Below the pieces are notes generated by a model, which was not told the origin of the DNA, searched no databases, and was given only the letters and a program-made list of their open reading frames with translations. A DNA stretch of 64,000 nucleotides, taken from positions 210,993 through 274,992 of the forward strand of contig JAJQRA010000034.1 of the NCBI GenBank assembly GCA_046533095.1, given 5' to 3'. Source of the stretch: ZAX-1 sp046533095. GTDB taxonomy: Bacteria; Bacillota; Clostridia; Lachnospirales; Lachnospiraceae. Below, in pieces: positions 10,001-17,558 of the stretch (its first letter is position 1; every line of letters starts with the position of its first letter). Made by a program: the position numbers and the translations under genes.

Positions 10001-10798
10001 AAACAGGTACAATATTGGACAAATTTATTAAAAGGGGTTAAGGGAATAAGTAATGTCCCAACTGACAAAGTTAGACCATCTTTACAAACATATGCTGGTA
10101 GTACCCACAAGTTTAGTTTTGGGAAGGAACTGACAAATCTTTGTAAAATTTTTTCCAAACAAAAACAATTATCGCTATTTACATTGCTTGAAACTATATT
10201 TGCAATTACATTATCTAAGATTTCTGGAGATGATGATCTGTGTATTGGGGTACCAGTAGCAAATCGTAAGGACAAGAATTCTAAAAATGTAATAGGTTTT
10301 TATTCCAACACAATAGTAGTGAGAAATATGTTTAAGAAGAATCAGAGCATTTGGGAAAATCTTAATTCAAATAAAGATATGCTTCTTCGTTCCTTTGACA
10401 ATACAGATGTATCTTTTGAAGAAGTGGTACGTAATGTGGAATTTAAGAGAAACCCTGCATACTCGCCGCTATTTCAGCATGCATTTGCCTATCAGAATTA
10501 TGGGGTACAGGAATTTCAACTTCCTGGAGTAACGGTAGACATTGAAATATTAGATTTTAATGCTGCAAAATTTGATATGAGCATGACTATATTTGAAAAT
10601 GAGAAAGAACTACACGGTTTATTAGAATATAATACAGACTTGTACTATAGTAATACAATTACAAATTTATTGGATCAGTATCTATATTACATAAAATATT
10701 GTGTAGAAAAGTCCGAGGTTTTGTTAACTGATTTACCTGTAGATGAAAAACAAGTAACGATTGTCAGTGGAGAAAAGGAAGAAGAGTATAGTTTCTAG
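7010..10798 (+). CDS. Hybrid synthase: ketosynthase - inactive acyltransferase - ACP - condensation domain
   Basis: 1262 residues. The ketosynthase has all three catalytic residues: TSCSSS (Cys164), EAHGTGT (His300) and KSNFSH (His340). Residues ~500-700 line up with a shortened acyltransferase. The place where GHSxG should lie reads G573-S-G-K-G577, the serine nucleophile is gone, and the middle of the fold is missing. The post-AT linker LPTHPFRN remains. An ACP follows (LGADSLMG, Ser753). A full condensation domain ends the protein, with HHIAADG at His941-Gly947 and the later GFYSNT motif. The malonyl unit would need to be loaded in trans, or the KS may act only as a transfer domain. Nothing follows the condensation domain in cis; the next gene is a thioesterase. 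RBS GGGGTGG sits 14 bases past the previous stop. Confidence 0.87.
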   Translation: MNTFNSIAIIGMSGRLPMISSLDELDDIFSNKVDTIRPVSENRIELQKLDKNKIYKETAYLDDIEFFDYPFFNISKNEAQYIDPQQRIAMQLACEAIENSGYSLSSMKGSNTSVLVAAHDSYFLDLLENPSGPALIGNFLDVLPARISYFLDLRGEATVIQTSCSSSLTAIYDACIKLNAYETDMVLVGAVCLDFRINEENKEDKIGIYSGSNRCKSFDEDADGTNFGEGAGFILLKRFDDAINDKDNILAEVKSVGINQDGSRSNSLTAPSAAAQAELLLKTWERGGINPEDIGYIEAHGTGTKIGDPIEILGITKAVSNFTDKKEFCPIGSLKSNFSHFGSFAGLANILKGIISIQNGKKYPLQNFKAPNQLIDFKNSPVYPITEVEEWYGGKSKLFATSAFGISGTNVHVVLGEYDSYAPLDIEYYPEIVTVSVKYEEVYETYRANLQARARICNSYAEFCYTLNSGRDPYSYRVAAVVSSREELIEFLSTSKVELLEKKEIVFLCSDNNICEKEEIRKLCENSTYFNEIYSQFINRLGEQNENTRYLVQNVSLYRFLKRIGIESSKVIGSGKGNIVVDYLTDKIDFEEAASKISTYSEQGKFNEVGFLEYVKKQFKEEDNFFLELGNQGIIESCLDKNGYSNHISALNETGILAAVGKLYCLGCDILWNKYYEGRNRKKMALPTHPFRNLIAWPVAIKSTHNTRTKEDTKTRDSKPMDIYAFLHELWCEQLGVDEIKKDDDLFELGADSLMGMDVVENIEKNIGIKIEFEAVYKYPTLEMLGAYLLTLKGSGNEEKNDIISYIERHDKMLVSYNQKRMLYLFEESNKSSSYNMPCMFKFKGDLNESAFLLSVCALVQRNESLHTIYTKNDGEYYQRILNEYELVNELIDLSSKSEPLINETIRNYCDQSFDLFREIPVRSYLIKVNETEHIWLVNTHHIAADGWSMGIVCNEICKIYKSALEEKKFADIPPQKNQYVDYAYWENALAKSDDFKKQVQYWTNLLKGVKGISNVPTDKVRPSLQTYAGSTHKFSFGKELTNLCKIFSKQKQLSLFTLLETIFAITLSKISGDDDLCIGVPVANRKDKNSKNVIGFYSNTIVVRNMFKKNQSIWENLNSNKDMLLRSFDNTDVSFEEVVRNVEFKRNPAYSPLFQHAFAYQNYGVQEFQLPGVTVDIEILDFNAAKFDMSMTIFENEKELHGLLEYNTDLYYSNTITNLLDQYLYYIKYCVEKSEVLLTDLPVDEKQVTIVSGEKEEEYSF

Positions 10799-10811
10799 AA
10801 TGGAGGTAGAT

Positions 10812-11504
10812 ATGAAGTTGTTATGCTTTCCGCATGCCGGGGGATTTTCGTTTTCCTATTATTTCTTTAAAGTGCTTAAACTTAATGGAGTAGATAAAAA
10901 TGATGTGGTATTGTATGAGTATCCACATAGAGGCAATAGGTTGAGTGAGCAGCAGTATGAAGAGTTTACTGACTGTGTGCAAGCTGTTATTAAGGAATAT
11001 GAACCTATGCTTGAGAATGATGAATATATTTTGTTTGGTCAAAGTTTAGGTGGATACTTAGCATATGAGGTAGGTAAAATCTTACAAAAAAAATATAATA
11101 AAAAATCGAAAGTTACGATTATTTCTGGACAGATGCCACCTTGTTATGCTAAGGAATATGTGGTTGATTATGCAAATTCTGACGCACTTAATGCTTATCT
11201 GAAAAAGATGGATGTAAGTGAGGACTTTTTGAAAAAAACTGGGCAATCATATATTGATCTGGTTTGTGACGATTTAAAAATGTTTGAATCATATCTGCCG
11301 ATGCCTATGAATGAGGATACACAATCATCTAACATAGCAATTGTATTTGGTGAGGAAGATCCAGAAATTGATATTGTAAAACTAAGAGAGTGGGAAAAGT
11401 ATTGTGATAATTTGGTCAGTATAAAGAGCTTTCCGGGGAGACACTTTTTCTTTAATGAATGCAAGGAAACCTTTATAGACCATATTAATAAACTTATCAA
11501 GTAG
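10812..11504 (+). CDS. Type II thioesterase of the PKS/NRPS cluster
   Basis: 230 residues, the usual size of SrfAD/RifR-type editing thioesterases, which clear stalled or wrong acyl groups from carrier proteins. The alpha/beta-hydrolase triad is complete: GQSLGG (Ser78), the Asp of GEEDP (Asp183) and the His of GRHFFF (His211). The family opening LLCFPHAGG is at the N-terminus. ATG 10812 is used because GGAGG lies five bases upstream; an earlier in-frame start at 10761 would overlap the preceding gene and lacks such a site. It is the last gene of the same-strand cluster. No integral thioesterase or reductase domain is visible in the preceding proteins, so this enzyme or the terminal condensation domain may also take part in release (inference). 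Confidence 0.9.
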   Translation: MKLLCFPHAGGFSFSYYFFKVLKLNGVDKNDVVLYEYPHRGNRLSEQQYEEFTDCVQAVIKEYEPMLENDEYILFGQSLGGYLAYEVGKILQKKYNKKSKVTIISGQMPPCYAKEYVVDYANSDALNAYLKKMDVSEDFLKKTGQSYIDLVCDDLKMFESYLPMPMNEDTQSSNIAIVFGEEDPEIDIVKLREWEKYCDNLVSIKSFPGRHFFFNECKETFIDHINKLIK

Positions 11505-11649
11505 CTGATATTAGCAAGGACGCACTGAAGTTGCATTATTAACATAACAAATAACCTATTATGTACAAATATAATTAGGAAACGTTTCCTTCTCTTGCGT
11601 GACGGAGGCGGTGCGTGGCTTACATCCGATACACTTAAAATACTTCTTA

Positions 11650-11935
11650 TGGAAAACAAGAACGGACAATATGCTCGTCATTCTTCCTTAAGGGTATCCA
11701 GTGGCTGAATTTAAAAGTATTTCCGTGCAAACTGTTGGGAGAACCGTTTATCATGATTGAGGATGGTTTTGAAACAGAGGTTGAAAATCTTTTGATAAAA
11801 AACAACGTTAAACCTGATATTCGGTTCACCGTGACGGAGGATTGTGCAGGAATCGTAATGGTGGAAAAGGCTTGGGTGATAGCAAGAGGTTTGGGGAAGA
11901 AATTATGGCAAACCCCACTGTTCTCCGAATGATTC
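11650..11935 (+). pseudogene. Fragment of a LysR-type regulator (substrate-binding domain)
   Basis: Reading the frame through 11735 gives GEPFIMIEDGFETEVENL and DIRFTVTEDCAGIVMVEK. These match the effector-binding half of LysR regulators ('gePFImle...', 'fttwDDyaimsMVEnGLG'). At the expected MVEKGLG the reading moves to another frame (GGKGLGDS). There is no start, no helix-turn-helix and no C-terminal end. It is a decayed leftover between the synthase cluster and the transposon-rich stretch. The rest of 11505-12154 shows no gene I can support. Confidence 0.6.
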
Positions 11936-12154
11936 TGCTTGTTTCTTTCTGTATTTTTAGAACTTGTTCAACACTTGGTATACCTATTCTTAGCCATTTG
12001 GCTATGCTTTCGTTTGTTTCACCTCGGCTTTTGCAAAATTAAATATCTTCTTGTTTCGCTTACTATATATTGGGGCAAATGAATCATCTTTTTGACTCTA
12101 TTGTATTAAAAATGAAGGAGTTTTATGAAAACTGTAGTGTCAAAAGGTGGTCTT

Positions 12155-14680
12155 TTAAATCAATTTTGACAAACGTTCTTTGGCCGGCTTATAATTGCCG
12201 GCTTTTTCATAATAGCGACGAGCTTCTTCCACGTGATTACGGCATTCATGAATCACTCCAATATTATAATAAGAAGAATAGGAATTTACACCCTTCACAG
12301 TACATTCCTTTTGCTGCACCGCTTTTAAAAATTGTGTAATTGCCTCGTCATACATGGCGTTGTGCATATAGATTAAGCCCATAAGAAATTGAAAGTCTGC
12401 TGTCTTTCCAAAAGTCTCATAAATACCTTCAAAAGAAAGCGCCAAATGATATTGTTTACTATTTATCAATGCGTAGCCATAGGTTTCCACCATGTCAACA
12501 ACATACGTAAGCGCGGGATTTAAATCGTAAGACAGCCCTTGCTCAAAATATTGAGCAGCGCGCTCGTAGTCACCTGCCATATAGTAGCTTTTTCCCAACT
12601 GATACACGAAATATGGATCCGTTCCCTTCCGTTCGATTTCCGCTTCTAACATCGCTATATTACGTTTTGTCTTTTGCTTTCTTTGCTCCGCAGACAAATC
12701 ATAGCCACTGTGTAGTAAGGCTACATCCATGACATAGGTGCGATAGGCATTCCCGTCTATCCTTACGAGCTGTTCATGAATAGTTCCTTCATAGCGAAAT
12801 AATTTTTTTGAAAATATGCGGTTAATATACTCTTGACTTTCTTCTTGCAACCCGTTTTTCTCATAAGTATTGATTCTTTTTATCCGCCCCACGCTGTCTG
12901 TATTGTTCAAGATGTTTGTTTTAAATTCATTTATATTAAACTCTTTGATATATTCATCACTGTCAATTACCATCACATATTCATTTACGGCCTGTTGTAT
13001 GGCAAAATTCTTAGCTGCCGCAAAATCATCGCACCACTTAAAATCAAAAATACGTTCTGTATAACGAGTCGCCACTTCCTTTGTATTGTCGGTAGATCCA
13101 GTATCTACTACAACCAGTTCAAATCCATATGGCTGCAGATGGCGTAGACATTTTTCAATGTTTTTTTCCTCGTTTTTTGTGATAATGCATACAGAAAGAT
13201 AAAATGGCTGTATTTCAAAAATAAAGGTATCAGCCTTGCCTAGTGTAATTTCATCCGCATTGCCTCCGGCTTGTTTTCGCAGTTCCTCTTCTTGCTTTGC
13301 AGTTAAAACGGCTGCCCTGTAGTTGCATTGACGAACCCATAACCCCGCTTGTGCAAATATAGTCGTCATTTCTTCTAAGCGAATGGATCGCTCCTCTTTG
13401 TCACTTGCAAATTTCTTCATACACTGGGTGTTTTTGAGTGAAACAATGATGCTGCCTGTTTCTTTTAATAATTGCGTCGCTATCTGTAAAAGTAAAAGTG
13501 GATCCCCTTCTGCTAAAATCGTTTTATCCAGGATAATATAATCAAACATATTCTCATGAAAGGATGCCATATCTTCCCGCACATTTGTAACTTGTTTGGC
13601 AATCATGCGAAGCTTTTCATTGTGCTCAATACCTACTACCTGTATTTCGGGGTACTTGCTTTGAAGCCGCGCCAAAGTACATCCCATTTTACAGCCGATT
13701 TCCAGTACGGTACAGGATTGCCCTTTTGGCTGTATCATCTTAAGGATAGAGGAATCTACAAAGCTATATGGTATATAATTAAATCCATATTTTTCAGTTA
13801 ATTTTGCCTCATTTTCCAGCAGAAGCTTTAATTTTTCTTTGCCCCTTTTACCAAAGGACTTACTTCCATAATGATAAATAAAACTGTTTTTGCACAAAAG
13901 CAGCTGATACCCTTTTTGCAGAATGCGGATACATAAATCATTATCTTCATAATTTCCGGGACTAAAGCGGACATCCAGCAAACCAACCTGATCTAATACA
14001 ACGCGTCTTATTAATAGTGCGAATCCAACAAGCCAACCTTTTTTTTCATACGGATACTGCATTGGATGATTATTATTGTCGGCATAGTCGAGCCATTCTG
14101 CAATTGTATCAAAGCTTTCTTCTACTTGCTGATAATTTGGTACTTCATTGGAAACGCTTCCGGCTGCGCCAATATTATCATGCTCGTATAAACCCATGCG
14201 TAGCCAAAATAGCGCATCGCAGGGAACAATGGTATCGTTATTCAACAACAATATATCAGAATCCTGGTCTGCCGCTGCGATACCCTGGTTACAGCCATGG
14301 GGAAATCCTTTGTTTTCCTCATTTAGGATCAGTTTTATATGCTCTTGCTTTAGCAGCCATTCTCGAATGCCATCAAAGGAGGCGTTATCCACCACAATCA
14401 ATTCATACGTACTTGGATGATTATTTTGGCGGATGCTTAAGATGCAGTCTTTTGTGAGCTGCTGGTTGTTATAAGATAATAGGACAATTGCAATTTTTGC
14501 TATAGTTACTTCATACGTCGTCTTTAGAACGTTCATCGCAACGTGTACCGCAGTTTCTTCTTCGGCATTTGCACAATAGTGTAATGCATTTTCATAGCAT
14601 AGATATGCCTGATTTGGATTTTTCATTTCATATGCTTGTCCTAGCTTGATATAAAAGCCGCTGTGCTTTCCCGTTTTCAC
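12155..14680 (-). CDS. Multidomain glycosyltransferase: GT2 - methyltransferase-like - GT2 - TPR
   Basis: 841 residues with four parts. A short TPR-like start (~1-50) is followed by a family-2 glycosyltransferase (KIAIVLLSYNN near 60, LLLNNDTIVP near 143, EDNDLCIRI near 245). Next is a Rossmann methyltransferase-like part (VLEIGCKMGC near 325). A second GT2 domain follows (LSVCIITKNEEKNI near 495, VMVIDSDEYI near 572), and TPR repeats close the protein (~690-841). Such giant transferases usually build surface or flagellar glycans in Clostridia (family knowledge), which suits the FliB and glycan genes nearby. The GTG start at 14680 has only AAGGG ten bases upstream. The reading frame opens just there beside the IS110 leader, so the true 5' end may have been lost to the insertion. 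Confidence 0.8.
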   Translation of the reverse strand: MKTGKHSGFYIKLGQAYEMKNPNQAYLCYENALHYCANAEEETAVHVAMNVLKTTYEVTIAKIAIVLLSYNNQQLTKDCILSIRQNNHPSTYELIVVDNASFDGIREWLLKQEHIKLILNEENKGFPHGCNQGIAAADQDSDILLLNNDTIVPCDALFWLRMGLYEHDNIGAAGSVSNEVPNYQQVEESFDTIAEWLDYADNNNHPMQYPYEKKGWLVGFALLIRRVVLDQVGLLDVRFSPGNYEDNDLCIRILQKGYQLLLCKNSFIYHYGSKSFGKRGKEKLKLLLENEAKLTEKYGFNYIPYSFVDSSILKMIQPKGQSCTVLEIGCKMGCTLARLQSKYPEIQVVGIEHNEKLRMIAKQVTNVREDMASFHENMFDYIILDKTILAEGDPLLLLQIATQLLKETGSIIVSLKNTQCMKKFASDKEERSIRLEEMTTIFAQAGLWVRQCNYRAAVLTAKQEEELRKQAGGNADEITLGKADTFIFEIQPFYLSVCIITKNEEKNIEKCLRHLQPYGFELVVVDTGSTDNTKEVATRYTERIFDFKWCDDFAAAKNFAIQQAVNEYVMVIDSDEYIKEFNINEFKTNILNNTDSVGRIKRINTYEKNGLQEESQEYINRIFSKKLFRYEGTIHEQLVRIDGNAYRTYVMDVALLHSGYDLSAEQRKQKTKRNIAMLEAEIERKGTDPYFVYQLGKSYYMAGDYERAAQYFEQGLSYDLNPALTYVVDMVETYGYALINSKQYHLALSFEGIYETFGKTADFQFLMGLIYMHNAMYDEAITQFLKAVQQKECTVKGVNSYSSYYNIGVIHECRNHVEEARRYYEKAGNYKPAKERLSKLI

Positions 14681-14974
14681 TTCATTGATACCCTTATATA
14701 ATATATTTAGGTTGATAAAGGTAACCTATAACCCTTTGTTAACTGTATATTTATACAAGATTATCTTGTATAATTGTTCTATTAGATAGAGTGACATCGA
14801 GACCCCCTTGAGGCTATGGCCTCGTCATCGAAAGAGTGATGCCTCTGTCTGGTAAACAAGTTTACGAATAAGTTGGATGTCGACCCAGCCGGGTACCTCG
14901 CATATACAATAAGGCAGTAACGTTTACCAGTCAGTGGAACCTATCTAAAATACTTTGATTGCAGGTGAATGTTT
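14681..14974 (+). ncRNA. IS110 left-end leader, candidate bridge RNA
   Basis: A 294-base gene-free stretch directly before an IS110-type transposase. It holds a perfect palindrome TATACAAGA-TTA-TCTTGTATA (14752-14772) and a hairpin GAGGC-TATG-GCCTC (14810-14823). An enclosing pair GACATC (14793-14798) / GATGTC (14876-14881) surrounds that hairpin. CTGGTAAAC (14849-14857) is complementary over nine bases to GTTTACCAG (14922-14930) and competes with a local GTAAAC-AA-GTTTAC hairpin (14852-14865). IS110-group elements are known to encode a target- and donor-reading bridge RNA in exactly this position. That this leader is such an RNA is inference from place and pairing; its ends and guide loops are not determined. 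Confidence 0.5.
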
Positions 14975-16153
14975 ATGTTTTATTTAGGTATTGATATCGG
15001 CAAGAATACACATGTTGCTTCTCTTATGGACGAAAAAGCGAAACTCATTTTTAAGGCGCATTCCTTCTCCAACACTTCGGATGGTGCGGGCACCCTTTTG
15101 GAGAAGCTTGCCCCCTATGCTGCCCAACTCGAGATAGGGATGGAAGCGACTGGCCATTACTGGCTTTCGCTTTATTCCTTCCTTATCCTGAACCACTTTG
15201 TCGTGCATGTAATCAATCCCATTCAAACCGATGGCTGGCGCAGGGGGACCGAAATTCGTAAACGCAAAACAGATGTCATTGATTCTGTCCTGATTGCCGA
15301 TCTCATCCGGTATGGAACGTTTCTTGAAACTTCCTTGGCAGACGAAGATACCATGTCTTTGCGTAACCTGTCTCGCTTTAGAAACTATCTTGTCGGTTCT
15401 ATTGGCGACCTCAAAAGAAAGACCATTTGTGTCTTGGATCAAATCTTTCCCGAATACCGCTGTGCATTCTCCGATATATTCGGCAAAACGTCAAAAGAAC
15501 TGCTATTGCAGTTAAATTCGCCTAGCGACTATGAAGATGTCACTTCCGAGCAGCTTGAGCAGCTCCTATCCCAAGCTACGCTCAAAGGCTATGCTGCCAA
15601 AAAATTTCAAGACGTATCTGCTTTGGCAAAGACTTCCTTTGGCATTGCATTCTGTGTCGACAGCTTTTCTTTCCAATTAAAACTTCTAATTAAGCAAATT
15701 AGCTTTATAGAAAAGCAGGTGTCTGGTGTGGAACCTCAAATGTCCGGTCTTCTTGAAAAAATCAACACCCCCATTAATACAATTCCAGGAATAGGGGAGG
15801 CCATTGGGGCTGCCATACTTGGCGAGGTTGGCGATATTTCCCGTTTTAGTAGCGGCGCTAAACTAGTTGCTTACGCAGGTATCGATGCCTCTGCTTCTCA
15901 ATCCGGTGAATATGAAGCTGCCAATAGCCATATGAGCAAACGAGGTTCCCCCTATTTACGAAAAGCACTTTTTAGAGCTGCTTTTGTTGCATCGAATACC
16001 GACCCGGTATTTAAAGCCTACTATCAAAAGAAACGTCTGGAGGGCAAACATCATAATGTTGCCGTTGGTGCAGTTGCTCGCAAGCTATGCTATACGATTT
16101 ATGCGGTCCTAAAACATAATGTTCCTTATGAGGTGCAAGCACCAAAAGCGTAA
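14975..16153 (+). CDS. IS110-family transposase (DEDD recombinase)
   Basis: 392 residues, full length for the family. The N-terminal RuvC-like DEDD domain opens with FYLGIDIGKNTH and includes the EATGHYW segment near residue 50. The C-terminal Transposase_20 part carries TIPGIGEAIGAAILGE and YAGIDASASQSG, followed by SKRGSPYLRKALF. The catalytic serine of this family lies in the C-terminal domain, where the ASASQSG stretch sits. ATG 14975 has GCAGGTGA seven bases before it; ATG 14969 would leave almost no spacing. The frame is unbroken, unlike the three transposases downstream, so this is probably the only recently active element here. IS110 elements recombine through an RNA-guided synapse and leave no long target duplications. 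The right end is not defined by terminal repeats. Confidence 0.92.
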   Translation: MFYLGIDIGKNTHVASLMDEKAKLIFKAHSFSNTSDGAGTLLEKLAPYAAQLEIGMEATGHYWLSLYSFLILNHFVVHVINPIQTDGWRRGTEIRKRKTDVIDSVLIADLIRYGTFLETSLADEDTMSLRNLSRFRNYLVGSIGDLKRKTICVLDQIFPEYRCAFSDIFGKTSKELLLQLNSPSDYEDVTSEQLEQLLSQATLKGYAAKKFQDVSALAKTSFGIAFCVDSFSFQLKLLIKQISFIEKQVSGVEPQMSGLLEKINTPINTIPGIGEAIGAAILGEVGDISRFSSGAKLVAYAGIDASASQSGEYEAANSHMSKRGSPYLRKALFRAAFVASNTDPVFKAYYQKKRLEGKHHNVAVGAVARKLCYTIYAVLKHNVPYEVQAPKA

Positions 16154-16383
16154 TAAATCTCAACGGTATTTCTTTCAGAAAGCTTGCTTTTGCAGGTCTT
16201 TTTGTGATGCATAAAAAATCATCTGATATTCAAAAAACTTGTTTCATTTACCTATTGACTTTTGATAGTTGGTCTTTTCTGCTTGTTGCCTATTGCCAAA
16301 TCGGATCTTAGGAATTTTTTCTTGCTTCTTAAGTAAAACGCCATTTTGTTTTCGACGTGTAAACTGTTCTAGATTGAAAATAT

Positions 16384-16530
16384 TCAAATTGTTTTCACCA
16401 AATCAATCCTTACAAAAGTAGAATTAGCGTTATTGTCAGACAGCAGCATATAACCTTTGCCCTGCATCATTTTAGGCATCTGGCAATATCCTTTTTCTAT
16501 TTCATCAACAGATAAAATGCGCTTTTGCAT
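16384..16530 (-). CDS. Small protein of unknown function, 48 residues
   Basis: The minus strand has AAAGGAG eight bases before an ATG at 16530 and an open frame to TGA at 16384. The product starts MQKRILSVDEIEKGYC and ends FVRIDLVKTI; it is charged, with no membrane segment. I do not recognise a family. The strong ribosome site argues for a real or formerly real gene. Its place between two transposon remnants suggests either a small passenger or the 5' stub of a longer gene cut by insertion. Confidence 0.4.
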   Translation of the reverse strand: MQKRILSVDEIEKGYCQMPKMMQGKGYMLLSDNNANSTFVRIDLVKTI

Positions 16531-16669
16531 CTTCGTTTCTCCTTTACCGCTTTCCTGTATCTGTCGTTTTTAATTTAATTTTGACAACTGTTTTTCGAAA
16601 TTTGTTCGAGCCAGACATCGCCCAATTTCTGTCCTATTATATCAAATCGCTCATACAATGTCTAGCCCC

Positions 16670-17507
16670 ACTCATCCGTTGTCCCTTTTGCGGTGGCAAA
16701 CATTGTGTCTACTGCCCCAATGCACACCAGGCCTTTCCAATTTTGCTTGCCTCCGAGCCATTCAATATCGCAGGTCGAGAATGCTGTCCTCCGCTCAATT
16801 CAATTCTGCCACTGTTCTTTTCACAGCCCCCTGTAGGTATCCATCCCTTTTCTAAGACAGTCATCCTGAACGTAATCCTCAAGGTCCTTTTTCAGCGTTC
16901 CATGATTGTCTTTGACGCCCAGTAGGTAGTCCGCTTTCCCATCAATTGTCGCATTTGCCGTTTCCTCCTGACAATTGGGAGAATCGGCAACGACAAGGCA
17001 GTCCTCAATCTGCATTGCACCTAACAGGCTCTGCACGGCAGAGATCTCGTTGCTCTTTCCATCCACTGTCTGCTGTCCAAAGGTGATGCCCAATTCGGCA
17101 ATATGGGCACTGACGATATGCAACGGGCTGCTGTATTTTCCCATTTTCTCAGTTGAGCGAATTGTTTTGCCGTCAAATGACAGGGTCAATCCATTTACCC
17201 CTTCTGGCAGAAAGGACTGCACCCAATTCATAAAGCACTGGTTGAATGACCTGGGAACAATTATTTTGAACAGGCAGAGCAGCCAGTAGTAGCAGGGAAC
17301 CGTGTCTATGCCGAAATTTTTTGATAGGAATTCAGAAACCCGGGTACTGGAAGCCAACTGGTGTATCTGGTTGACGTTTTGTAATCTGCAAAATGAGCCC
17401 AAAATCACGATGGTCAGCGCCTCCCCAACGTTGCAAAAATATCCGCTATGCTCTTTTGCTGTCTCCACATCTACAAAATGTTTGGTAATCTCTGTTATTT
17501 TATCCAT
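16670..17507 (-). pseudogene. ISAs1-family transposase remnant
   Basis: From ATG 17507 (MDKITEITKHFVDV) the frame runs ~230 residues with ISAs1/H-repeat marks: LSFDGKTIRST, HIVSAHIAELGI, QQTVDGKSNEI, ADSPNCQEETA and LLGVKDNHGTL. It then meets TGA/TAG codons, while the homology goes on in the same frame (ERRTAFSTCDIEWLGG, then KGLVCIGAVDTMF) to about 16670. The C-terminal helical part is missing. The full protein is normally ~370 residues, so this copy is cut and carries in-frame stops. It lies directly 3' of the IS1634-like remnant on the same strand. Confidence 0.75.
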
Positions 17508-17558
17508 GTTTATACTATACCCTGAGTTTTGCAGCAAAAAGCAAAACATAGCGTTATT

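Noticed and set aside
12183..12202. GCCGGC hairpin with T-rich flank, a possible terminator
   Set aside because: It falls inside the C-terminal codons of the glycosyltransferase; pairing is due to a repeated KP/AG codon pattern.
14017..14457. Plus-strand frame of 146 codons
   Set aside because: Antisense to the multidomain glycosyltransferase, whose GT2 motifs are unmistakable on the other strand.
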